DNA of 18,755 nt, from positions 1 to 18,755 of the forward strand of contig CANREU010000011.1 in NCBI GenBank assembly GCA_947629725.1. Reading direction: 5' to 3'. Shown here piece after piece: positions 13,808 through 18,755 of this stretch. The notes below the pieces were generated by a model that did not search any database, was not told where the DNA came from, and worked only from the letters and a program-made list of their open reading frames with translations. Made by a program: the position numbers and the translations under genes. The stretch's first letter is position 1. The number at the start of each line of letters is the position of its first letter. This DNA is from an uncultured Clostridia bacterium (GTDB lineage Bacteria > Bacillota > Clostridia > Christensenellales > Borkfalkiaceae).

Positions 13808-14497
13808 ATGGTACTCGTCACCATCCGCACGGCCATCATTTTCGCCGTGCTTCTCATCATCATGCGCCTCATGGGCAAACGGCAGATCGGGGAGATGCAG
13901 CCCTTCGAGCTCGTCATCACCCTCCTCATCGCCGAGCTCGCCTGCATCCCGATGGCGGACTCCTCCGTCCCCCTCCTCTACGGCGTCGTCTCCGTCGTCG
14001 CCATCTTCGTTCTGCACGAAATTTTTTCCCTTTTTGACCTCAAGATGAAGCCCGTGAAGGCGCTCGTGAGCGGCAAGCCGAGCCTCGTCGTCAACAAAAA
14101 CGGCATCGACGACTACCAGCTCAAGAAGAACAATCTCGACGTCTCCGACCTCATCGAGTCCCTCCGCTCGGCGGGGTATTTTTCCCTCGACGCCGTGGAC
14201 TACGCCCTCTATGAGGCGAACGGCACCTTCTCCGCCCTCCCCCGCGAAAATTATGAAAAAATGCAGACTTCACTCCCGCTCGTCATCATCGACAACGGGA
14301 AGTACGACAAGAAAAATCTCGCCCTCACGGGGCTCGGAAAGGAGTTCTTCGACGGCATTTTGAGGGAATGGGGTGTGAAAAACGTGAAACGGGTGCTCGT
14401 TCTCACGGCAGACGGCACGGGAAAAATGTATTTGCAGGAGAAGGGGGAAAAGTTCCGCACTTTCAAGGCGGAGTACCCGGGAGGCAAGACATGGTAA
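13808..14497 (+). CDS. DUF421 family membrane protein (YetF-like)
   Basis: The biochemical role of this family is not settled; it is common in Bacillota, including spore formers. The 229-aa protein starts MVLVTIRTAIIFAVLLIIMRLMGKRQIGEMQPFELVITLLIAELACIPMAD, the DUF421 signature, with three hydrophobic helices in residues 1-75. The cytoplasmic part has KPSLVVNKNGIDDYQLKKNNLDVSDLIESLRSAGYFSLDAVDYALYEANGTFSALP (90-146), also diagnostic. A second similar subdomain follows. I chose ATG 13808 as it matches the family N terminus; no Shine-Dalgarno precedes it and the -10 box ends 7 nt upstream. It overlaps the DUF4363 gene by 7 bases, a pairing known in clostridia. Confidence 0.92.
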   Translation: MVLVTIRTAIIFAVLLIIMRLMGKRQIGEMQPFELVITLLIAELACIPMADSSVPLLYGVVSVVAIFVLHEIFSLFDLKMKPVKALVSGKPSLVVNKNGIDDYQLKKNNLDVSDLIESLRSAGYFSLDAVDYALYEANGTFSALPRENYEKMQTSLPLVIIDNGKYDKKNLALTGLGKEFFDGILREWGVKNVKRVLVLTADGTGKMYLQEKGEKFRTFKAEYPGGKTW

Positions 14498-14868
14498 AAT
14501 CCCTCATTGCGATCGCCGTATCGCTCATGCTTCTCCTCGGGGCGGGGCTCTTTGAACGGAAGTTCGTCGACAAGGAGTTTTCCGACTTCGGGCAGGAGGT
14601 GCAGACCCTCTTCGACAAGGCGGAAAAGGAGACGGCGACGGCGGACGACGCCCGCGCCGTGCAATCCTCGTGGGAGGCCCGCAAGAGCCGTTTGCACGTC
14701 TGGATCCCCCATAACGACGTGAATAAGATCGACGACTACATGGCCGAGGCGGTGCGGCTCATCGGGGAGAAGGACTACCCCCTCGCCCTCGCGAAGCTCG
14801 AAATTTTGCTGCACCTTTCGGAGTGCGTCCCCGGCACCTACCGCCCCACGCCCGAGAATATCTTCTGA
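14491..14868 (+). CDS. DUF4363 family protein
   Basis: The function is unknown. The 125-aa protein has an N-terminal hydrophobic anchor (VKSLIAIAVSLMLLLGAGLF, 2-21), then a helical extracytoplasmic domain with the family pattern: a Trp-rich central segment (SSWEARKSRLHVWIPHNDVNKIDDYMAEAVRLI) and a final DYPLALAKLEILLHLSECVPGTYRPTPENIF. DUF4363 genes are usually next to DUF421 genes and probably act with them. The ATG overlaps the DUF421 end by 7 bases, so translation is coupled; the site GGGAGGCAAGAC lies in the DUF421 coding end. An open frame 41 codons further upstream overlaps DUF421 and is not needed. Confidence 0.88.
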   Translation: MVKSLIAIAVSLMLLLGAGLFERKFVDKEFSDFGQEVQTLFDKAEKETATADDARAVQSSWEARKSRLHVWIPHNDVNKIDDYMAEAVRLIGEKDYPLALAKLEILLHLSECVPGTYRPTPENIF

Positions 14869-14869
14869 C

Positions 14870-14890
14870 GGGCGGCTTCGCGCGCCCTTT
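14870..14890 (+). terminator. Possible terminator after DUF421-DUF4363
   Basis: GGGCG (14870-14874) and CGCCC (14883-14887) form a short stem followed by TTTCT, two bases after the stop codon. The stem and T-tract are both short, so it may be weak. Confidence 0.4.
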
Positions 14891-14913
14891 CTCGGCGCGC
14901 CCCTCTCGGCGCG

Positions 14914-15140
14914 TCATTCTGTTCCTCTTTCCGCGTCATTCCGCCCGACGCGGAGCGGCGCACGAGCGCGTAGCGCGAAGTAACGGACGTGAGGAATCTC
15001 ACTCTTTTGTTCCACCCCTCACCCTGCCCTCCCCCCTCAAGTATAAGGGGGGAGGCAAGGCTCGGTCGAAAGCCGACCCCTCTCGGCGCCCCCTTGAGGG
15101 GGAGCTGTCACGACCGCTCTTGCCGTGACTGAGGGGGTGT
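14914..15140. repeat. 227-bp direct repeat, copy A
   Basis: Begins TCATTCTGTTCCTC and ends GGGGGTGT. Compared by eye with copy B it has the same length and about 11 substitutions (about 95% identity) and no indels. Inside are CATTCCG...GAGGAATCTC, the 47-bp CCCCCCTCAAGTATAAGGGGGG unit, CCCCCTTGAGGGGG and an inverted pair GTCACG...CGTGAC. Confidence 0.88.
15013..15059. repeat. 47-bp palindromic repeat unit, copy 2
   Basis: Identical by eye to the unit at 4924-4970; C-rich and G-rich arms around CAAGTAT. Confidence 0.8.
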
Positions 15141-15421
15141 TGTGCGACAGTCGGAGGCAACCCCCACCTCTGCCCCGCCCCTTCAAAGGGGGCAGGGCTT
15201 GCCCCCGCACCCTATCACCCGCACACGCTGCCCCTTAAGCCCTACCCCTTTTCAAGGGGGAGGGTGGCACGGCTTAGCCGTGACGGATGGGGATTGTCGG
15301 CTTCGTTCGTTTTGCCTCCCCACCACCCCCGCAAGCGGGGGAGCCTCCCCCCCAAAGTGGGGTAGGCCTTTCCCTGAAAACTCCCGCCTTTCCGCCACGC
15401 CCGCACGCCTCTCTTTCCGCA

Positions 15422-15648
15422 TCATTCTGTTCCTCTTTCCGCGTCATTCCTCCCGACGCGGAGCGGCGCACGAGCGCGTAGCGCGAAGTAACGGACGTGA
15501 GGAATCTCGCTCTTTTGTTGCACCCCTCACCCCACCCTCCCCCCTCAAGTATAAGGGGGGAGGCAAGGCTCGGTCGGAAGCCGACCTTTCTCGGCGCCCC
15601 CTTGAGGGGGAGCTGTCACGGCCGCTCTTGCCGTGACGGAAGGGGTGT
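15422..15648. repeat. 227-bp direct repeat, copy B
   Basis: Same layout as copy A, 508 bp further on. Several differences sit in the C-rich segment (CACCCTGCCC versus CACCCCACCC) and after GCCGACC (CCT versus TTT). Confidence 0.88.
15521..15567. repeat. 47-bp palindromic repeat unit, copy 3
   Basis: Two bases differ from the copies at 4924 and 15013, both in the left flank of the hairpin, leaving the stem intact. Confidence 0.78.
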
Positions 15649-15749
15649 TTTTATGCGTAAATCGTGGGCAACCCCCACTCCTACTCCCCCCCAAGTATAG
15701 GGGGAAGCGAGAATGCGGACACTCCCCCAAAGCGGGCGAAGAAAAGAGA

Positions 15750-15779
15750 TTGACAAGCGGGGGCGGTTGCGGGTATAAT
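15750..15779 (+). promoter_or_regulatory. Consensus sigma-A promoter of the two-component operon
   Basis: Perfect TTGACA (15750-15755) and TATAAT (15774-15779) with an 18-nt spacer predict a start near 15786, about 37 nt before the kinase ATG. It lies right at the end of the repeat cluster. Confidence 0.92.
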
Positions 15780-15822
15780 GGTCTCGCGGGGCGGGAGGTA
15801 TGCCGTCCCGAAGGAGAAAACC

Positions 15823-17235
15823 ATGAAAGCCGTGAAAGGGAAACGGATCGCCGCGGCCGTCGTAGACAGCGCCCTCCTCTTCGTGGGGCTCGTAGCGGCG
15901 CTCGCCGTGCGGGGCGCGGGAAAGGAATTCGGCGATTACTACCGCTGGTCGGTGGAAGTCCTCACCATTGTGGAGCTCTGCTTTTTCGGGCTCTTCCTTC
16001 TCATCGAGGTCATCTCGGCGTTCAAGATCTCCGACTCCACCTATCACACCGTCCTCCTCTCCTTCTCCCTCCTCGTCTTCCATCTCACCAACCCCGACTT
16101 CGTGCGCTTCCTCTTCGGCGAACAGTCCGCCGCCCTCCTCGCCGCGGACATTCTCCACTTCCTCTTCTTCGAGCTCTCCGTTCTTGCCGTCTTCCACTTT
16201 TGGAATTATACCTACAAGATCGACTGTTCCGCCCGTCTCATGTGGATCGCGGGCGGGTTCGCCCTCCTCTGCTTCGCGGCGTATATCCCCCTCTGCTTTT
16301 TCGACGCGGAGATCGCCGCCGTCATCCTCTTCCTTCTCGGCATCGCCGCGGCGCTCGTCCTCCTCTACCGCCGCTTCCCGTGGGGGCAGGCGAACGCCAA
16401 TTTCTACGCCACCGAGGCGCTCTTCTATTCCCTCGTCGGGTGCGTCGTCACCTGCGGCATATGCGACGCCCTCGACTTCGTCCCCTACGGCGTCGCCTCC
16501 TTTCAGGAACTGCCCGTCATCGTCGTCTTCCTCGCCATCTACTCCGCCTTCGCCATGCGCACCGACCGCGCCGCCCTGCAAGCGAGCGAATATAAGCTGC
16601 GCTACGAACAGGTGAAGACGCGCGCCCTCAAGGAGCAGATCAAGCCGCACTTCATCTTCAACGTGCTCGCCGCCATCCAGTCCCTCTACCGCGTGAGTCT
16701 CGACGGCGGCGACCGCGCCGTGGCCCTTCTCTCCAAACACCTGCGCACCAATATCGAGGCGGCAGACACCGACTTCATCCCCTTTGAAAAGGAGCTCGAC
16801 AACGTGCAGGTGCTCGTCGACCTCGAAAACATGCGCCTCGAAAAGAAGGTGAACGTCGTCTACGACGTCGATTGCACCGACTTCGAGGTGCCCATTCTCT
16901 CCCTGCAGCCCTATGTGGAGAACGCCGTCAAATACTCGCGGGTCAACGAGAAGGAGGACGGCTATATCCGCATCTCCACGCGGCGGACGGAGGAAGGGGT
17001 CCTCCTCTCCGTTTCGGACAACGGCGTGGGGTTCGACCCGAACGCCGTCTCCCCCTCCTCCTGCGGCATCCGCAACGCCTCCGAGCGCTTCTCCATGCTG
17101 ATGGGGGTCGCGCCCGCGATCGAGAGCGCGCCGGGGAAGGGGGTGACCGTCTCCGTCCTCATCAAAGACCGCCCGTCTCCTTCGGGCGAGGAAAAACAGA
17201 AGGGGAGGAAAAAGCATGAAAATCATCATCGTTGA
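15823..17235 (+). CDS. LytS-like sensor histidine kinase with multi-helix membrane sensor
   Basis: A membrane histidine kinase that should phosphorylate the response regulator encoded next to it. In 470 aa, residues ~8-246 hold about seven or eight hydrophobic helices with short loops and no large extracellular domain, suggesting a membrane-sensed or small hydrophobic signal. The dimerisation/phosphorylation segment is ALKEQIKPHFIFNVLAAIQSLY with H276, as in the His_kinase (LytS/YesM) family. The ATPase domain has LQPYVENAVKYS (361-372, N box) and SDNGVGFD (398-405). The C terminus is basic and polar (GEEKQKGRKKHENHHR). ATG 15823 has AAGGAG 6 nt upstream; an upstream in-frame start at 15778 would fall within the -10 box. 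It overlaps the regulator gene by 20 bases. Confidence 0.93.
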   Translation: MKAVKGKRIAAAVVDSALLFVGLVAALAVRGAGKEFGDYYRWSVEVLTIVELCFFGLFLLIEVISAFKISDSTYHTVLLSFSLLVFHLTNPDFVRFLFGEQSAALLAADILHFLFFELSVLAVFHFWNYTYKIDCSARLMWIAGGFALLCFAAYIPLCFFDAEIAAVILFLLGIAAALVLLYRRFPWGQANANFYATEALFYSLVGCVVTCGICDALDFVPYGVASFQELPVIVVFLAIYSAFAMRTDRAALQASEYKLRYEQVKTRALKEQIKPHFIFNVLAAIQSLYRVSLDGGDRAVALLSKHLRTNIEAADTDFIPFEKELDNVQVLVDLENMRLEKKVNVVYDVDCTDFEVPILSLQPYVENAVKYSRVNEKEDGYIRISTRRTEEGVLLSVSDNGVGFDPNAVSPSSCGIRNASERFSMLMGVAPAIESAPGKGVTVSVLIKDRPSPSGEEKQKGRKKHENHHR

Positions 17236-18007
17236 CGACGAGATGGTCGCCCATCACACCTTTTTGAGCGACGTGATCGGAAAGACGGACGCGGACTACC
17301 GCTTCTTTAAGGACGACGTGCCCGCGATCGAGGACTATATCCGCAAAAACAAGGTCGCCGCCGCCTTTCTCGACGTGAGCATGCCGAGCGTGAACGGCTT
17401 CGAGCTCGCGGAAAAGCTCGTCGCCCTCGACGGCGATCTCCGCATCGTGTTCGTGACGGGGCTCGACGTCACGCCCGAGGAGCTCTCTCCCGCGGTGCGC
17501 GAACGGACAGCGGGCTTTCTCTATAAGCCCTACGACCCCGACGAGCTGCGTAACCTTCTCGCCGTGATCGAGGGCGGCGCGCGGAAACTGACCGCCCGCA
17601 TGTTCGGCTCCTTCGAGTGCTTTGTGGGCGAGGTGCCCGTGCGCTTTTCGTCCAATAAGTCCAAAGAGCTCTTCGCCCTCCTCCTCGCCTACGACGGCGA
17701 CACCCTCTCCATGACGGACGCCATCTCCCAGCTTTGGCCCGACCTCGACACCGACAAGAGCAAGAGCCTCTACCGCGACGCCGTTTGGCGGCTGCGCAAG
17801 ACGCTGCAGCAGATCGGCTTCAACTGCGTGGAGTTCCGCCGCGCCTGCCTCGTCCTCGACAAGGAGAACATCGAGTGCGACTATTGGGACCTCAAACGCG
17901 GACTCTCCTCCGAGTACCGCGGCGAATTTTGCAAATCTTACGATTGGAGCGTGGACTACCTCGCCGCCCTCGACGTGAAGGAGGAGGCGAAAAACCGAAG
18001 GACGTGA
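17216..18007 (+). CDS. Response regulator with SARP-like winged-helix output domain
   Basis: A two-component transcription factor of 263 aa. The receiver (1-120) has the acidic pair D7/D8, phosphoacceptor D53 (AAFLDVSMPS), T81 and switch lysine K104 (LYKPYD). Residues ~125-225 read FGSFECFVGEVPVRFSSNKSKELFALLLAYDGDTLSMTDAISQLWPD...SLYRDAVWRLRKTLQQIG, the pattern of the winged-helix domain of SARP/AfsR-type regulators rather than LytTR, the usual output with LytS-like kinases. Only a short tail follows, not a full BTAD. The ATG at 17216 has AGGGGAGGAAAAAGC upstream, within the kinase coding end, so the two are co-translated. Targets are not visible. Confidence 0.9.
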   Translation: MKIIIVDDEMVAHHTFLSDVIGKTDADYRFFKDDVPAIEDYIRKNKVAAAFLDVSMPSVNGFELAEKLVALDGDLRIVFVTGLDVTPEELSPAVRERTAGFLYKPYDPDELRNLLAVIEGGARKLTARMFGSFECFVGEVPVRFSSNKSKELFALLLAYDGDTLSMTDAISQLWPDLDTDKSKSLYRDAVWRLRKTLQQIGFNCVEFRRACLVLDKENIECDYWDLKRGLSSEYRGEFCKSYDWSVDYLAALDVKEEAKNRRT

Positions 18008-18051
18008 GGAAAAAACGCACCCTGCCCCTTTTTTACGTGTTATCTTGAAAC

Positions 18052-18084
18052 GCCGCGCCGACCGCACAATGCGGTCGGCGCGGC
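18052..18084 (+). terminator. Strong hairpin after the response regulator gene
   Basis: GCCGCGCCGACCGCA and its perfect complement (18070-18084) form a 15-bp stem with loop CAA, 44 bp after the stop codon. It lacks a T-tract afterwards (ATTATCG), so it may stop transcription poorly or mainly protect the mRNA end. Confidence 0.5.
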
Positions 18085-18114
18085 ATTATCGCGGGACCCC
18101 GAAGGATAAATTCG

Positions 18115-18260
18115 CACTTTTTGTTGCTCCCCCCACCCTGCCCTCCCCCCTCAAACGAGGGAGGAGGTGAAAAACCGTAAGTCGGGCGCGCAGAAAGAAA
18201 CCCCCTGCCTTCGGCGGGGGGACTAAGGGGGGTGGCAGGGCAGGCTCGGAATGACGTGCG
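18115..18260. repeat. Palindromic intergenic repeat patch
   Basis: The patch holds a degenerate CACCCTGCCCTCCCCCCTCAA unit (18134 onwards), a hairpin CCCCC(T)GCC-TTCG-GCGGGGG (18201-18220) and GGGGGGTGGCAGGGCAGG (18227-18244), whose AGGGCAGG is complementary to CCTGCCCT of the left unit. CTCGGAATGACGTGCGGG at 18245 resembles the CATTCCG elements near 4.87 and 14.94 kb in reverse. No gene is seen between 18008 and 18397. Confidence 0.7.
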
Positions 18261-18329
18261 GGTTCGGGGGAGCCATCCCGCCATCCGTCTTTTCACTGAG
18301 TGTTGCAACAAAAAGCGGCACTGAATTTC

Positions 18330-18358
18330 TTGCAAAATTTTTTGTTGTATGATATACT
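18330..18358 (+). promoter_or_regulatory. Sigma-A promoter of the zinc-ribbon gene
   Basis: TTGCAA (18330-18335), 17 nt, then TATACT (18353-18358) with an extended -10 TG (18350-18351). The start would be near 18365, about 33 nt before the ATG. Confidence 0.85.
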
Positions 18359-18397
18359 GAAACCGTAACAAAAGAGATACTCTCACGGAGGAAACAC

Positions 18398-18755
18398 ATG
18401 GAACTTACGGCACTCAACTGCAAATGCTGTACCGCGCCTCTCGACCCGAAGGAAGCGGCGGGACGGGTGATCCGCTGCAAGTATTGCGGCACAACTCTCC
18501 TGCTCGCCCGCGAGGAGGAGGGAAAGGTCGCCGACCTTCTGCGGAGCGGCGAACTGCTCCTCGATACCTGCAAATTCGATGATGCGTACACGGCGTACCA
18601 AAAGGCGGCAGAGCTCGACAAGGAGGAGCCCGAGGCGTACTTCGGCATGGCCCTCGCGACCTTCAAAGTGCAATACTTAAAGGATATGGCGAGCGAGCCG
18701 CCCCGCCTGCAGCCCATTTGCCACGAGATCTCCGAGAAGAAGTTTACGGAAGACT
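18398..18755 (+). CDS. Zinc-ribbon protein with TPR-like helices, 3' end beyond the window
   Basis: The first 119 codons are visible. Residues ~8-30 form a zinc ribbon, with CKCC (8-11) and CKYC (27-30) about 15 residues apart, NCKCCTAPLDPKEAAGRVIRCKYCGTTLLL. This is followed by helices with a TPR-like motif, ADLLRSGELLLDTCKFDDAYTAYQKAAELDKEEPEAYFGMALATF (about 45-90). Such ribbon-plus-TPR proteins occur in many Bacillota but have no fixed function I can name; a scaffold or protein-binding role is plausible. ATG 18398 has GGAGG 6 nt upstream and a good promoter. The 3' end is outside the window, so further domains cannot be judged. Confidence 0.82.
   Translation, partial: MELTALNCKCCTAPLDPKEAAGRVIRCKYCGTTLLLAREEEGKVADLLRSGELLLDTCKFDDAYTAYQKAAELDKEEPEAYFGMALATFKVQYLKDMASEPPRLQPICHEISEKKFTED

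Larger units (their letters stand above)
14893..15745. repeat. Palindrome-rich intergenic repeat cluster
   Basis: About 850 bases without a recognisable gene. It contains two near-identical 227-bp copies (listed separately). Between them (15141-15421) are further hairpins: CCCCGCCCC..GGGGGCAGGGC, CACGGCTTAGCCGTG (15268-15282) and CCCCCGCAAGCGGGGG (15327-15342). After the second copy is a partial CTACTCCCCCCCAAGTATAGGGGG unit (about 15682-15704). Open frames here are Pro/Arg/Gly-rich and copied between repeats, not proteins. Confidence 0.85.

Noticed and set aside
14893..15745. CRISPR array or small protein genes in the repeat cluster
   Set aside because: Repeats are not regularly spaced with unique spacers, no cas genes are near, and the open frames are low-complexity translations of the repeats.
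18052..18084. Palindrome as an attachment site or origin element
   Set aside because: No integrase, replication gene or iteron is near; a post-gene hairpin is the simpler explanation.

Overview
The window looks like part of a GC-rich Bacillota (Clostridia-type) chromosome, probably an uncultured lineage; I cannot name a species. The basis is the conserved lspA-rluD-pyrR order, an RNase J, the paired DUF421/DUF4363 genes, a tetrahydrofolate riboswitch, consensus sigma-A promoters and AGGAGG-type ribosome binding sites. Coding density is high. Most genes lie on the minus strand from the left edge to about 13.46 kb; the right end is on the plus strand. No tRNA, rRNA, CRISPR array or transposase was seen.

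Left part (1-4.5 kb, minus strand). An unrecognised 558-residue protein, carrying about nine copies of a short 'DYDxLAEKIA' motif, lies upstream of a 3'-truncated RNase J gene with a long basic N-terminal extension. Further upstream is a YihY/BrkB-type membrane protein gene broken by a frameshift next to a small hairpin. A repeat-rich, gene-free stretch follows (4.5-5.01 kb).

Middle (5.05-12.6 kb, minus strand). Two compact operons each start from a good promoter and end at an intrinsic terminator. The first is der-plsY (ribosome-assembly GTPase, phospholipid acyltransferase). The second is lgt-pncB-coiled-coil gene-lspA-rluD-pyrR-small membrane protein, almost all joined by 4 to 11 base overlaps. 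It pairs the first two steps of lipoprotein maturation (Lgt, LspA) with NAD salvage, rRNA modification and pyrimidine regulation. Terminators of upstream genes run directly into the next operon's -35 box.

12.6-14.9 kb. An ECF transporter S component is preceded by a clear THF riboswitch and a Shine-Dalgarno-sequestering hairpin, so it is most likely the folate transporter FolT. It is divergent from a DUF421-DUF4363 pair, with the two -35 boxes about 5 bp apart. The DUF421 gene, like der, has its -10 box exactly 7 nt from the start codon and no Shine-Dalgarno, suggesting leaderless mRNAs.

Right part (14.9-18.755 kb, plus strand). About 0.85 kb of palindrome-rich intergenic repeats includes two ~95% identical 227-bp copies. 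A two-component system follows: a 7TM LytS-like histidine kinase and a response regulator with a SARP-like winged-helix output. After another repeat patch comes the 5' part of a zinc-ribbon/TPR-like protein gene running off the edge. The most notable items are the THF riboswitch with its possible multi-helix expression platform, the repeat protein upstream of RNase J, the palindromic repeat family (perhaps linked to the broken BrkB gene) and the leaderless promoters.
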